From Molossus alvarezi (taxonomy: Eukaryota > Chordata > Mammalia > Chiroptera > Molossidae): a stretch of 64,000 nucleotides of DNA. Positions 19,080 to 34,330 of this stretch are shown piece after piece. The stretch lies in NCBI GenBank assembly GCA_037176705.1, contig CM073886.1:92310501-92374500 (forward strand). The letters are read 5' to 3'. The position numbers were made by a program, and so were the translations under genes. Under the pieces are notes generated by a model that saw only the letters and a list, made by a program, of their open reading frames with translations, was not told where the DNA came from and ran no database searches. Positions within the stretch are counted from its first letter, which is position 1. The number at the start of each line of letters is the position of its first letter.

Positions 19080-20880
19080 AGTTTTACTCTCCTTCACTAG
19101 TACTTTATCTTCCCACAGAACTGATCCCCAGTCCCTTATTTTCCCTTTCTTTATCAGGGGATTTAAGGGACCAAGTCACTGTGCCAGGTGGGGAATAAAA
19201 GCCTACCAGAACCCCTAAGTCCCATAAAGGCTTGCATCTCTCATGTTCTTAGGCTTATAGTTTATCAATCATACCATGTTTTTGCAAGACAGTAGACTTA
19301 CTGGTTACCAGTTGATGTTTTCTTTCAGCATTGATTTGACTACTCTAACCAGGAGGCAGAATTCACTGACAGAGGTGTGCCGAGTTTGACCTTATAGAAT
19401 ATCAATGCCCCTTATGCTCTTTGGTATGGGAGAGATAAAAATCTCATATTCTCATGGGGGAGAATGCCCAATTTGCAGTGTAAAAAGGACCTTCCTGCCC
19501 ACAACATTTGTCCTCCACAACCATTAGTGGCACTGAGGGAACCAGAAAACTTCTGAGGGTCACCATGTATCAGAGCACATTCAGGTGCACTGTCAACCAG
19601 AGCCATCACCTTTAGTTTATTTCAGGGGACCAGTTAAAGTGAGATCAACCTGAGGCCTCCAATGGCCCCGACCTGGGGGCAATCTTTACTTGCATTCTTA
19701 TTCAGGGCTTGGAAAGCACCATCCCCAAAGGCACTGTATCCTAGAGGCCAGGGCTTTAGGGATGGGAGGTGCAGGTTGGATATGCCTGAACTATTGTTCA
19801 GGTGTTAAGGTTTTCCCTCAGTCAACCAATACAGCATTGGGTTGTTGGTCTATTTTTTAGGTGGGGTCCTAGAAACAATGAAGTTAAACCACACTTGTTT
19901 CAGGGTTACTTTTATTGTGTCCTTACAACCCATTCGGATAGCCTTTTGGCTTTTCAAGTTCCCTCTCTATCTTGGGTTTTACCCATAGTTCACACCAACT
20001 CCCTGGATTTGTCAGTTCCCCCCAATCAGCAATGGATTGTCTAACATCATAAACATCTTATCTCATGATTAGGCTCAGCCTGGGTATCAGTGTCCCGCAC
20101 CAGATGCTGGGGATAGACTGGAGTATGTCGGCTTTCATTCTTGCAGTGAATGCAGCTCCATCAGGCTTTTAGAGACAGGGGCACAGATGGTCTGTCTCAT
20201 TTTAAACTCCCTAAAAATCTGTGGTACCTCCTCTGTAGCTTTCCAGTGTCCCACATTCCCAGGGAGCTCCCCCATCATTGGGCCAAGCCTCCCTGCAGGC
20301 TAGAATAATCCAATCAGTGAGGGATGCCTTGAACCCCACCCCCACCTCCACACCAAGCAGTGCTGATGATGCTCATTTTCTCTGTCTCCTGCCCAGTCAG
20401 AGAAATGCCACCACCCTGTATCCCATAGCTATATAGCCGTGTCTGGATACTTTCCTTGGCCTTTTATTGGATCTTTGCAGTCATATCAATAAACTCAGCA
20501 GGAGTATATTCTCTCACCATGAGCGTTTCCTGAATCAGGGGCTTTCTGCTGGCTAGGGCTGCTACTACTGTGTTTTTGCTTTCCTTTGTATTAGGGGTCA
20601 AAACACAGGTGTTTCATCAATTTCACAACCAATCACAACAACACCTTCCTCGTGGCTCTATTCTACCAGGGATTCCATCTCTTAGCATCCCATTTAGGCC
20701 TGTCACAACACTCAGACCTTGGTTCTGCAATAGCTTGTGTCTTACTAGCTCTATAACTAGATGCTGAAGCTCCAGTTAGAAAATTAAGAGAAGAGCTGAG
20801 GTTAGAGAAAGACATGTGGTTCTCCACTCTGCTGACTTCAGGGTGGGCAGACAAGGTGGGAGAGCAGGATACATTGGAGA
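19080..20880 (-). mobile_element. Degenerate endogenous retrovirus fragment (gag-pro-start of pol)
   Basis: Reading leftwards on the minus strand, broken frames follow retroviral gene order. At about 20880-20050 is a gag-like part in which fragments such as EYTPAEFIDMTAKIQ and LTDWIILACREAWPND are readable. At 19609-19412 is an aspartic-protease-like frame containing ALVDSAPECALIHGDP. At about 19400-19080 is the linker to reverse transcriptase, with GIDIL and GVLVGFYSPPG visible in different frames. The protease signature, normally D-T/S-G, reads D-S-A-P, so catalysis is lost. Many stops and frameshifts are present. No LTR, primer-binding site or env was recognised. It is an old, dead copy. 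Confidence 0.65.
19412..19609 (-). pseudogene. Retroviral protease-like remnant
   Basis: A 65-codon open stretch within the endogenous retrovirus fragment. LVDSAPECALIHGDPQKF (from about residue 4) aligns in position with the active-site loop of retroviral aspartic proteases, and a Gly-Gly pair (CGGQ) follows where the flap region is expected. The active-site glycine is replaced, so the product would not be a working protease. Its placement between gag-like and RT-like sequence supports the call. The reading is by eye only. Confidence 0.6.
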
Positions 20881-20993
20881 CCTTAATGTGCTTAGTCTTT
20901 CTAATTTAAATATATATATGGCTGTTTACCTTCGCCTCAAAAGAAAAGTAGCGGTGGGGAAAGGGAGCATACAGATATATTTTGTTGAAATCA

Positions 20994-24342
<3,349 letters not shown>

Positions 24343-24940
24343 GAAAACATTTTTCAAAGATAATTACTTCTAACTTAAAATATTAATGACAATTTCCCAC
24401 TTAGAGTTGAGTTTATCCATGACCAGGATTATCTTCATAACAAGCTATGGACAGTCTGGGGAAAATCTCCTTGAGCTCAGAGGTAAGTCCCCAGCAATCT
24501 ACACAAAAATAAATTTTACACTGCAAAGAGGATGAATTAAATGTAATAAAACTTGGAAACAAATTAGTTGATACACATAATTTGAAAACTAGCACACTGG
24601 TTCTCTTGTTTGAATGGGCTTTATGGATTTGCTGAGCATCCCAGCACCCAACAAGGCATTGCTCCTTGGCTCTTTTGCAGGAGGCAATGGCGGGGGACAC
24701 CTTGCACTCTGAACAACTGACTTAACAAATGGACTTTGGAAAAAACATTCAGTCCCTTTCTGATCATGGAAGCTTCCAGGTCTGCAGCTCCCACTTCCCT
24801 GTTTATATATCTAGGCCTCTTTAATAAATCATAACTGTTAAGAAGAAATTTAATGATTGCATTAAAAGATGGATTTGACTAAACATATGGACAATAAAAG
24901 ATGATTGAAAAGTTCTCCTCTCCTAAGCTATTCCTTAAAA
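24343..24940. other. Low-copy DNA
   Basis: No repeat family or gene recognised. The minus-strand frame at 24413-24700 has no known domain. Confidence 0.5.
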
Positions 24941-25129
24941 CAGTGTTTTCTGAAGTGTAGCTCCCAGGCCAGCAGCAGCAGCAGCACCTGGGAAGTTGTT
25001 AGCAATGAAAATTCCAGGGCTCCACTCAAGATCTACTAAATCAGAAACTCTGGGGGGAACTCTCAGCAATCCAGATTTTAACAAGTTATCCAGGTGATTC
25101 TGATGGACACTCAAAATTGAGAACCAATG
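24941..25129 (-). mobile_element. MER5A-like hAT MITE
   Basis: Begins cagtgttttctgaagtgtag and ends ttgagaaccaatg. The interior reads ctactaaatcagaaactctg and gttatccaggtgattctgatg, the hallmark MER5A words, in antisense order. The internal AGCAGCAGCAGCAG run is a small expansion at its CTG-rich site. Confidence 0.88.
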
Positions 25130-25499
25130 ACCCAGAGGTCTCCAAGAAGCAGCTACTTTCATTTATTAAGGGGTCTGTAAAGCACAGATTGTCAAACAAT
25201 ATTGTTTTCCTCAGGGTGCCTAGATTTACCTGTCATTTTAAGGAATTTGTAGTCTGCAATCTTACTTGAATTACATTTTTTATGCCTCTAGCAAACTGTT
25301 AGACAGCACAAGGCTTGTTGAGCTTCCAACCATGGTCAGTAATTGTCCTGCAAATGCTCGGACAGTCAGAATGCCCCCGCTCTCCTTGTCCAGGTATTAC
25401 AATGCAAATGCCCCAGCCCTGCTGCCAGTGATGTGATTTAATAGATCTTGGAAAAGGCTTTGGAATAAGTATTTTTAAACCCCCACAGCAGGCGAATAC
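25130..25499. other. Low-copy DNA
   Basis: No repeat or gene recognised. The minus-strand frame at 25299-25520 has no known domain. Confidence 0.5.
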
Positions 25500-25565
25500 A
25501 CACACATAGCGTGTACGCACACATCATGCACACACAGTCATACACACACACACACGCACATACCC
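25495..25565. repeat. Impure CA-rich repeat
   Basis: ACAC-rich stretch with interruptions (catgcacacacagtcataca), an ageing dinucleotide repeat. Confidence 0.85.
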
Positions 25566-27639
25566 CTCCTCCTGTTATGTAAACAGAGTCTAATGCCACT
25601 CCTCTTCAAAACCACTGCCCTTCAAAACCACTGCTATATAAAGATCAACGAATCCAAATAAAACTCAACTGGTGATCTGTATGAGGAAGATTTAAATATT
25701 TCTGATGCTGAGAGCCTATGCTCTTCAGCTCCCTGGCCCACCTCCTCTTCACTTTCTAAGACTAACTAGATAGGGATAAAAATGGAAATAAGTGGAGCAT
25801 AAAGCTCCATGCCACCATGTCTCACTTTTGTAACTCTGGTAAATAAGTCTACATTCCAGGGGAAACATCAAACATGAGTCATTACCAAGAACCAGTGTTC
25901 ACTGGCATAGGGATTGTTGAAGGCCTGGGGACCACACAGAATAACATTCACCAGAAGACTTTTCAGTGAGGCTCGTGCTCCCTGTTCCTTGCGTGACAAC
26001 CTTTTCTGTTGCTAAGGGCAGCCCACGTTCAGGATCACCTCCAGGAATGCTTCTGTATTCGAAGGGAGAGTGTCCAATCTCTCCAAATGCTACCATCTTC
26101 ACCATTTCCAAATGCTCCGAAATCTCCACAAGAAAGGACCTTCCCAGCACAGAAATCTAATCTTATCCCCTGCCCCCTCACCAGTAGATATATTTGCCCA
26201 CTGAGATGGCAGAAGCTCTGTTGTAGCATTACATGATGCCACATCAATGTTGGCGATCGTAGTCATGTTCAGAAAGCATCTGGGAACACATTCTGCCAAA
26301 GATTTTGTTCTGCTTAGTCATAGACTCTGGATACAATGATATTTCCCAGAGGAGTAATCTAAATCATGCTCCCACTTCTCATCACTGCTATTGCTCCCAT
26401 CACTCTCTACCCACCAGCACCACTAGTGTTCATTTGCCAAAAACAAATTGAAAACTGGGTAAAGCTATTTCCAACACATATGATAGAGGGGACATTTTCT
26501 TAAACATCTTAAGACTAAAACGCAATAAGAAAATAAATATTCAAGCAGATCATAGACATGAAACTATAAATGGATCTGTATACTTGAGAAGATGCTCAAT
26601 TTAAAACTCTGAATGTGTACATTAGCTTTGTATTGAGATGTTATCATTCACCCATTAGATTGACAAAGACATAAATGTTTGGAAAACGAATTATTGGGAA
26701 GTGTAAAAATTTTACTTTTAGTTCTGAAGTGTGAAACATAAAATCAATTTACTTTTTTACAGAAATCACATTGTTATTTATAATACTTCTATTTCTTAAG
26801 GTTTATCAGGTACTACAAGATCTACAGAGGTCCAGGTTATCTTGTTTAAAATCTATTTTCATGTCAGTTGAATATAAATTATTTTGTGCTTTAATTTGTA
26901 TTTCATGTTATCATTATCTTATACTGTATCCCAAATTTACAAACCTGGGTCAAGGTTTCAAAGGGGATTCATTGAAATTGTAGCATTATTGCCATAGTTC
27001 AGGGCTGAAAAATTGTGAATTTAAATATACTGAGTTTAGTAAAACTGTGATTATGACAATTCCCTACAGGTAGCCACAAATGCTCAAAGGGAATGTAAAA
27101 ATTGAAATGAATATCAGAGAGGTTGACTTTTGGGGGGTGAGGAATCCATTATTCTCTTTTTTTAATTTGGCATTGTCTGTATGAAACATTATCAAGTAGC
27201 ATTATGAAGCCACTGAAGTTTACACATCATTCTAAGACAAAACACTGTGTGTCTTCACAAGAAAGCAGATTGATCTTTTTCCATATTGAGTACAAAATAA
27301 TGTTTTCTAATATCAGATTTATTAATTTTCTGACAAACATAAAGAAGCAAAAAACACAGGAGCATCATTCAAAGTTGCACCCTTTCTAGAATTGCAAATG
27401 TACGTCACTGTATTGCCAAGAAGAGAGCGAAACTGAGCACAAAATTCATGAGGATTATGGTGCATAAAGGAAAATTGAAAGAGTTATGTAGGCTTGTTTT
27501 CACATATGGTGACAAAGCGTCAGTGGTATTCAATGTACATGAGCAATAACTACTCTGCTATTGGTGACAGACACTAAACTTTATAACGGCACATAGCCAC
27601 TGACAGAGTGTATGAAGCTACTCCTGGTGTGTGCGATAT
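25566..27639. other. Low-copy DNA, possible unnamed gene relic at 25880-26340
   Basis: About 2 kb with no repeat I can name. Between 25880 and 26340, open frames overlap on both strands (minus 25899-26150 and 26035-26299, plus 25966-26236) and base composition is more balanced than nearby, which could mean an old gene copy. I could not match any of the frames to a family. 26340-27640 is AT-rich. Confidence 0.4.
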
Positions 27640-27728
27640 ATAGATTATACATATACATATGCATATACATATAGACATATGTGTGTGTGTATATATATGT
27701 GTGTGTGTGTATATATATATACACACAT
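27640..27728. repeat. Alternating purine-pyrimidine compound microsatellite
   Basis: ATACAT, TG and AT blocks (catatgtgtgtgtgtatata and so on) for about 90 bases. It has Z-DNA and cruciform potential and is a likely length-variable site. Confidence 0.93.
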
Positions 27729-28114
27729 TTTTTGTTACCTTCTTAAAACATATCTACCCCAACAAAACACAGTATATGAAAGACTTAATCCCAAGGAAAT
27801 AATTTTCTGAGCTGTGACAGAGGCCGGAAAGCTTAGGCCCTGATCTCCAGGGCTGCAGGTGCAGTCCGGACAGAAATCGCTGGGAATGCAAGGTGGCCCT
27901 TGAATACCAGTCCACACAGTGTTTATGCACAAAGAATGGCAGGTCAACCACATGCTCCTAACCTTGGTTCGTGGTGGAAGGACATAGGGAATTATGAATA
28001 TATTTAAATAAAGATACTGTTTCTTTTTTTCAGTTGGATATCTGAATAAATAGCCAGTAATTATAAGACTTAACTTTCATACTGAAATACACTTTCTGTT
28101 CAGGTCAAAGATAT
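27729..28114. other. Low-copy DNA
   Basis: The minus-strand frames at 27735-27953 have no recognised domain. Confidence 0.5.
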
Positions 28115-28270
28115 AATTTGCTGAGTACTTCCTAGGTATAAGGCATTCTACTTCTCTCACTGAATTCTCATGAAATCTTATTGTCTCGTTTGTTACCATA
28201 AACCCTATGTGGACGGTATCACTCCTATTTTTAATAAGGCAATGAAGACTTAGAAAAGTTCAATAGCAGA
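28115..28270 (-). repeat. MIR SINE, antisense
   Basis: The order 'ctgagtacttcctaggtataaggcattctact', 'gaattctcatgaaatctta', 'tggacggtatcactcc' and 'aaggcaatgaagacttag' is the reverse of the MIR 3' end and core. Confidence 0.75.
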
Positions 28271-28532
28271 CATTTTGCTTTTAAAAATCTAACTTGGGAC
28301 TTAAAAGATCTCTTTTTATTATACTTATTAAATTAACTAAATTCAGTATTCACTTTATTTTAGGGTGAATATATCACAAAGGTTTTATAGTCAGTACAAT
28401 CTGTGAGTTTGCAATCTTCTAAAATACCTGAGAATGTATAAGTAAAATATGTAGAACAATAGGTGAGACTAACAACTTCTTTTCATAGATAGATGATAAA
28501 CAGATTACAAAGAAAAAGATTCTGCTCCTTAT
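28271..28532. other. Low-copy DNA
   Basis: AT-rich; nothing recognised. Confidence 0.5.
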
Positions 28533-28889
<357 letters not shown>

Positions 28890-29289
28890 CATATTATTCT
28901 CAGGTATACATTGAAAAACTATTAAGTTGATAATGTAAATTCAGTCAAAAGCAAGTATCAAGAAAATTTCAAATAATCCATGCAAGGTACACAATCTCTA
29001 CCACGTCGTGATTAACTTAGAAGGCGACAAAAAGAAGGCATTACAAACACTTCATATATTTGGAAATTTTAAAACATATTTCAAATAAAAAAGTATAAAA
29101 GTAGGTAAAAGATATTTAGATCTAATTGAGAACAACACAACTCATATAAAACACAACTTCTGTGATGTAGTAGAAAAGGTATTTGGAAATGTTGGACTTT
29201 GATTCTTATACTAGGAAAAAAGGCTAAAAATAAATAACTTAAAAATCCAAATTAAGATATCACAGAAAGAACAATTAACCTATATATAG
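28890..29289. other. Low-copy DNA
   Basis: AT-rich; nothing recognised. Confidence 0.5.
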
Positions 29290-29735
29290 TTTATTAAAGG
29301 TGGCTGCAAAGTCTTTTACATTATTCCCATCAGGAGATGAGGTCGTGGGGCGGGGCTTTATGTCCTATCCTTTCAATCTGGGCTGGTTCTTATAACATCT
29401 CGGATCATTAGAATAATGTGGAAATGAATATGTGCCATGTTAAGAGGTCCAACTACCCCACTGGAGGGCCCGTGGGAAGAGGCCTGTGGACTATGTGGAC
29501 AAGAAGAAAGCCTCAGCTGCACTCAGCATCCAGCTGGCCCTTTGAACCTCTAGCAAATACCAGCCCCCAGCTGAATGCCAAGTGACCCAGGCAACAGCAC
29601 ATGGAGAAAAATACATCCAAGCCCTACCCAAATTCCTGACCCACATTCTCAAGCACAAATGAAATGATGGTTGAATCTTAAGTCACTAAGATTTAGGGTG
29701 ATTTGTTATACAGAAAGAAGTAATTGTAACAGAAA
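29290..29735 (+). repeat. MLT1-like LTR
   Basis: The word order 'tggctgcaaagtcttttac', 'ggttcttataacatctc', 'atgtgccatgttaagaggtcc' and a final 'gatggttgaatcttaagtcactaag' with gggtgatttgttatacag matches old MaLR-class solo LTRs. The exact family is uncertain. Confidence 0.72.
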
Positions 29736-29932
29736 CTGGTTCCCAGAAGTAAAGTGCTGCTACAATAAAAAGATAAAACAGGTGGTAGCAATGACTTTCA
29801 GAACCAGCAGCAGGTGGAAGCTGGAGGGGCTTTGAGGACCTATTGGTGGAAGCTGGAAGGAAACTGAAGACTAGATAGAAGACTGGAAGAGGTGCTAAGC
29901 TCTAGAGTGTCTACCTCCCTAAGTTTTTAGTC
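29736..29932. other. Low-copy DNA after the LTR
   Basis: Short direct duplication of 'ggtggaagctgga' words at 29812 and 29846. It could belong to the LTR's internal region. Confidence 0.4.
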
Positions 29933-30174
29933 TAATATACCTTTTGGATGCCCGGCTGATGTGGCTCAGTGGCTGAGCCTCTAGCCATGTACCACGAGGT
30001 CACAGGTTCGATTCCCGGTCAGGACACATGCCCGGGTTGTGGGCCTGATCCCCAGTGTGAGGCATGCAGGAGGCAGCCAATCGATGTTCTCTCTCGTTGA
30101 TGTTTTTCTCTCTCTCCCTCTCCCTTCCTCCCTCTCTAAAATCAATAAAAAGAAAAAAAATAATATACCTTTTG
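29933..30174 (+). mobile_element. Ves SINE, 'GTGTGGCTCAGTGG' type, with target duplication
   Basis: Head gcccggctgatgtggctcag, ggttcgattcccggtcagg, catgcccgggttgtgggcc, cagccaatcgatgttctc, ending ctctaaaatcaataaaaag. The 14 bp repeat taatataccttttg lies at 29933-29946 and 30161-30174. It is well preserved. Confidence 0.96.
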
Positions 30175-30613
30175 CCCAGTCACATTTTCCCAAGTAACAT
30201 TTTTTTCTTGTCCACCATTCTCTTCACCTGCCGGAGAAACCTGCAACCTAGCTTTGTGTGTGGATGCAATAGCCTACTTTTCCTTCAGATAGGTTTGGCT
30301 TTCTTGCCTGTTGTTGGCTAACATTGGGTTGAAATTCAAAAATGGCCACATAGCCTTATAGTATCAATATTTTCATCATTAGTGTCAACCTCATTCATCA
30401 CATTTCCATAGAACCAGAAATCATTCATACTCTACTGACTAGAAGGGAACAGTCTGACTGTCTCCTGCCCCTCTTCGTTCCTTCCCATGGAGGAGAACGT
30501 GACTTGATGGGTTGGTAAACTGAAGGAGGAACTCATTTATTCCTCTAGATTCTCTCCTGCATGTCTTTCTGCCTGGACAGACAGGGTTTTGCTACAAAAT
30601 AAGTTATGAAATA
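30175..30613. other. Low-copy DNA
   Basis: No repeat or gene recognised. Confidence 0.5.
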
Positions 30614-31004
30614 CAGTTGACCCTGGAACAACACAGATTTGAATTGTGTGGGCCCACTTATACATAGATACATGGATTTTTTTTTCAATAAATATACAGT
30701 CAGTCTTCTATGTGAATGGGTTTTGCACCCACAAATTCAACAAACCACAGATTGAAAACAGTATTTTCAATCCATGGTTGGGAATCTAGGGGTGCAGAGG
30801 GCCAACTGTATGCATTGTTACACACCATTTTAGATAAGGGAATTGAGCATCTATGGGTTTTGGTATCTGCAGGGTTCCTGGAACCAATCTCCTATAGATA
30901 CTGAGGGATGACTGAGTTTTGGGGGAGTCAAAAGTTATATCCAGATTTTTTTACTGCATTAGGGTCATCCCCTCCCAACCCCAGCATTGTTGAGGAGTCA
31001 AATG
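30614..31004. mobile_element. Tigger-like MITE (outer), split by another MITE
   Basis: The left terminal repeat cagttgaccctggaacaac starts after TA at 30612-30613. The right end ttgttgaggagtcaaatg (to about 31004) is its inverted counterpart. The right internal word agttttgggggagtcaaaag and the left internal word gtgggcccacttatac are characteristic of pogo-class Tigger/MER relatives. The inner element occupies 30697-30914. Confidence 0.8.
30697..30914. mobile_element. MER2/Tigger-like MITE (inner)
   Basis: Left end cagtcagtcttctatgtgaa, then aaattcaacaaaccacag, ggtgcagagggccaactg, ggttcctggaaccaatctc and right end gatactgagggatgactg. The ends are inverted relatives of one another (CAGTCA..., ...TGACTG). 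It sits inside the outer Tigger-like element, after TATA on the left. Confidence 0.85.
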
Positions 31005-32090
31005 CACTTGTTTTTCAGTGGTTTTGGAGAAGATGTGAGTAAGGGATTGTGACCTATAACTCAACACCGTCATTGCCTTTATTCAATATCACCTTGTCTG
31101 AGATTAAATAAATCTAGTTTCTTAAATATTTTCTTTGAAGTTTATTTGTCATCTTTAATTATCCCCATAGCCGGTTTTTGTTTTGTTTTTTTTTCAGCAT
31201 AATCTGACAAACAACAGAATCCAAAATACTGTATGTTATTATGTAATGGGTCTGAATGGAAGATAATTTTTGACTGTCTGTAGTGATACCAAAAAGTATC
31301 ACAGTGACTGTTATATAGCTTCAGGGATAACACAATTTACTTCTGCATCACTTTTGTTCGAACTTAATTATTAATCCCCGATCTAAACTCTGGTCTCTAA
31401 ACATCCACAAAAGTCGTCTTGTTCTTACAGCCTTTGGAAATAGGCCCAATGTTCCTTTTATCCTACAACAAAATGAGTTGTCCAAAAATGGAACAGCTGT
31501 CCTAGAGCATAGTGAGTTCCCTTGTATTTAGGTGGAGGCAAGACAATAATAGTGAGTATGCTCATAATAAACAAACAATAAAAGAAGTTCATTTACTCCT
31601 TGTGTGATTGCACATTTCATCTTACACAGAGTTCATAACTAAGCCTATTTCACATGCCCCAAGTTATTAACTATAAACCAGGCAACTGAAAATCTATTAT
31701 CTCAATTTTTTCATTGGGGAATGAGTATCCCATTTGGACTCAGAATTCTCATGCACAGGACTGCTTTTCCACAGAAGAGGTATATAAACAGAATTCATTT
31801 CAGTTCAGACGAGTTAATAAGTATTTATTGCCAACTTGCTTTATCTCTAATGAACTGCTTAGAGTCTGTTGGTGGCAGGGAATTTATGTGTGTATATAGT
31901 AACTGGAGAACAACACCAAGAAAAATGTAAGCACATGTAAAATAATATAGTACATTCCATAGGCAGAAATACAGAGGAAATTGAAATAAAGAAAAGGAAA
32001 CTAAGAAGGAAGGCACTCTGTGGAGTCTTAAGTCTTGCTATGGCCCGGCCTCTCTCAAGACAAAAAAAGAGACATTTGTGTTCAGGGAAC
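31005..32090. other. Low-copy DNA
   Basis: No repeat or gene recognised. The two plus-strand frames at 31714-31930 overlap each other and have no known domain. Confidence 0.5.
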
Positions 32091-32361
32091 TGACCTTCAA
32101 TTTTTTTTTTTTTCCATCATTGCCCAAGGACATTTTTCCATTTTCTGTTCAGATAGAGTGGGAGGGAGAGAGAGGAAAAGAGAGAAACATCGACGTGAAA
32201 GGGACACATCGAGTGGCTGCTACCCGCACGACCGACCAGTGCCGGGGACAAACTGTAACCGAGGTACGCGCCCTTAGCGGGAACCGAACCCGGTTCTCTC
32301 TGGACCGCAGGCCGACGCTCTAACCTCTGAGCCAAACCAGCCAGGGCGATCTTCGATTTTT
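32091..32361 (-). mobile_element. Ves SINE, younger subfamily, antisense
   Basis: Poly-T, cattgcccaaggacattttt, ttctgttcagatagagtggg, gtgaaagggacacatcgag and ends gagccaaaccagccagggc (to 32347). The imperfect duplication gaccttcaatttttt before and gatcttcgatttttt after flanks it. Confidence 0.94.
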
Positions 32362-33254
32362 TTCACCCTTTCCTCCATTGTCCAAAATTTTTAAGGATCT
32401 CAACTCTTATTAAAACATGATATCAGGAAAAACTGTAATCTGAATATTTTCTTATTTGCATTAGATTCTATTGAGTATCAGATAACTTTTAGCATAGTGC
32501 TAGACAGTTAATAAACTCTAAATAAATGGTAGTAATTATTATCAATAAAGCATTGCATTTCTAAGGTTATTATCAGGAGACAAAAAGTTGCAATACAATA
32601 GTAAAGAGCTTAAATAATGTACTGTTTTATAATTATAAAAGAAAGTAATGGAAGGACATATATAACATGACATTAACTTTGTTTGCTCTGCTCTGCAACA
32701 AATACTAAGGAAAAGAAATAAGAAAGAAATGCATATTTAAGGTCTTTTTTCCCAGGGTGTGTCTACCTTTCATATCATCAGTTGAACTGATTCTACCACA
32801 TAGCTGATTTCTCTGGCTTATAGAAAGTGTAGATAGAAATAGCCAAATTTTAAGAATCTAGGCTAAACATGATGTCACTTGTACTTACCCAATTTATTTT
32901 CTGTTTAAATTTGTACCAGTGCTTACAGAACAATCTTAGCAAGAATTGTATGAAAGCGAAGCCTGCAGTTTAGGTCTTCCCTCACCGAAGGGCAATTTTA
33001 TTCTCCCGAATTATAGGAAAGGGGGGTTTCTTCATCAGACACACCAGAAAAATATAATGATAATTTAGTGAATAATACACGTTGTTCCTCTTAGGAGAAA
33101 AATACAGTAACTCAAGAGGATGGATTTCCATCTGGGTCTAGGAATGAGCAGACATTTCCTATACTAGCACTAACATCTGGCTGTCAGCTTCCCCCGTATA
33201 ATATTGATGGCCATAGCCACTCTGCCTGCTGCCTACGTAATGATGATTTCAGAA
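32362..33254. other. Low-copy DNA with a weak MIR end
   Basis: At 32470-32545, 'agcatagtgctagacagttaataaactctaaataaatgg' is MIR/L2 3'-end-like. The remainder is AT-rich and unassigned. Confidence 0.45.
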
Positions 33255-33402
33255 GTAACCATATTCAAGCAGGCAAATAATCAATTAATAAATATGTGTA
33301 AAATGCCTGAAGTACTCAGCATTATGCTAGGTATCAAGGGGGACATAGAGAAAATATTAGACCTCAAGAAGCTTATAGTCATCCAGTGGAAATATGAATG
33401 CT
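33255..33402 (-). repeat. L2 3' end, antisense
   Basis: The order 'caattaataaatatgtgtaaaatgcctgaagtactcagc', 'attatgctaggtatcaaggg', 'gacctcaagaagcttatag' is the reverse of the L2 terminal region. Confidence 0.75.
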
Positions 33403-33469
33403 TTTGATGAAGAAAGATAAATTAATTATGGGGTATTAAGGAACACTTTAAAATAAACACCTGAGACTA

Positions 33470-33590
33470 TGGTTTGACTTTGTGACCTTGGACAAACTCC
33501 GTGTCTCTGTCTTCTCAGGTAGAAATCAAGGGGAGTGAGCTAAATCATTTCCCCTAAAGTTTTAATTATTCAATGGATTAAGATATAAAT
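33470..33590 (+). repeat. MIR fragment
   Basis: The words 'tttgtgaccttggacaaactc' and tgtctctgtcttctcagg follow the MIR core ('gtgaccttgggcaagt ... tcagtttcctcat'). Confidence 0.65.
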
Positions 33591-33604
33591 TATATATCCT
33601 GAAG

Positions 33605-33797
33605 GGGAACAGCGTAGCATAATATTTAAGCATGTAAACTCTGTGGTTAAGGCTATATTGTCTCATAACCTCACCCTGTCACTTACTGTGAGAACTTGAA
33701 TAAGTAACTTAACCTTGCCAACACTAAATTCATTAGCCATTAAGTATAGATATTAATAATTACATGTATAAGGGGGCTTAAATGAGGTAATGCACTG
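33605..33797 (+). repeat. MIR SINE
   Basis: A near full-length MIR layout: 'cagcgtagcataatatttaagcatgtaaactctgtggttaaggct', 'cacttactgtgagaacttg', 'aagtaacttaaccttgcc' and 'gcttaaatgaggtaatgca'. It abuts the next LTR. Confidence 0.85.
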
Positions 33798-34330
33798 TGT
33801 GAGTTAGCTGTCACTGTGAAATAAAGCACCCAAAATCCAATGGCTTAAAAGAATAAGCATGTATTATTGTTTGAGCCTATGGGGCACCTGGATGATGTGT
33901 CTGTTATTGTCAGCTGGACTCATTCTTGCATGTGCAACCAGCTGTACATTGGCAGTTCTCTTGTATGTTTGGGGGTCAGCTACTATAGAATGGCCTATAT
34001 GATCTTAGCAAGGACAACTGGCCGCTCCTCTACATGGATCTTCCAGCTTGTAGTCCAGGCTTGTTTATATGGTGGTGGAGGTGTCTAAAGAGAGAGAGTA
34101 ACAGTACAAAAGACCCCTTAAGATCTACACTCTATACTGTCAATTCCAATGCATTCTATAGTCCAAAGCAAAACATAAGATCAGCCTAGATCCACGGATT
34201 GAAGAAAGAAATAATCTTCACATACTGATGGATAACTTGGTGTAGATACCTGAGGTGAAAGGATTGAAGAATCAAGGCTATTTTTGCAATTAACCTACAA
34301 CATTCATTCAAATACTTGAGTGACATCAAT
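33798..34330 (-). repeat. MLT1-like LTR, antisense
   Basis: Begins 'tgtgagttagctgtcactgtgaaataaagcaccc' then aatccaatggcttaaaagaa and catgtattattg, the reverse of an MLT1-like 3' end. It continues through 'tggactcattcttgcatgtgc' and 'cctctacatggatcttcc'. The right boundary is uncertain. Confidence 0.65.
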
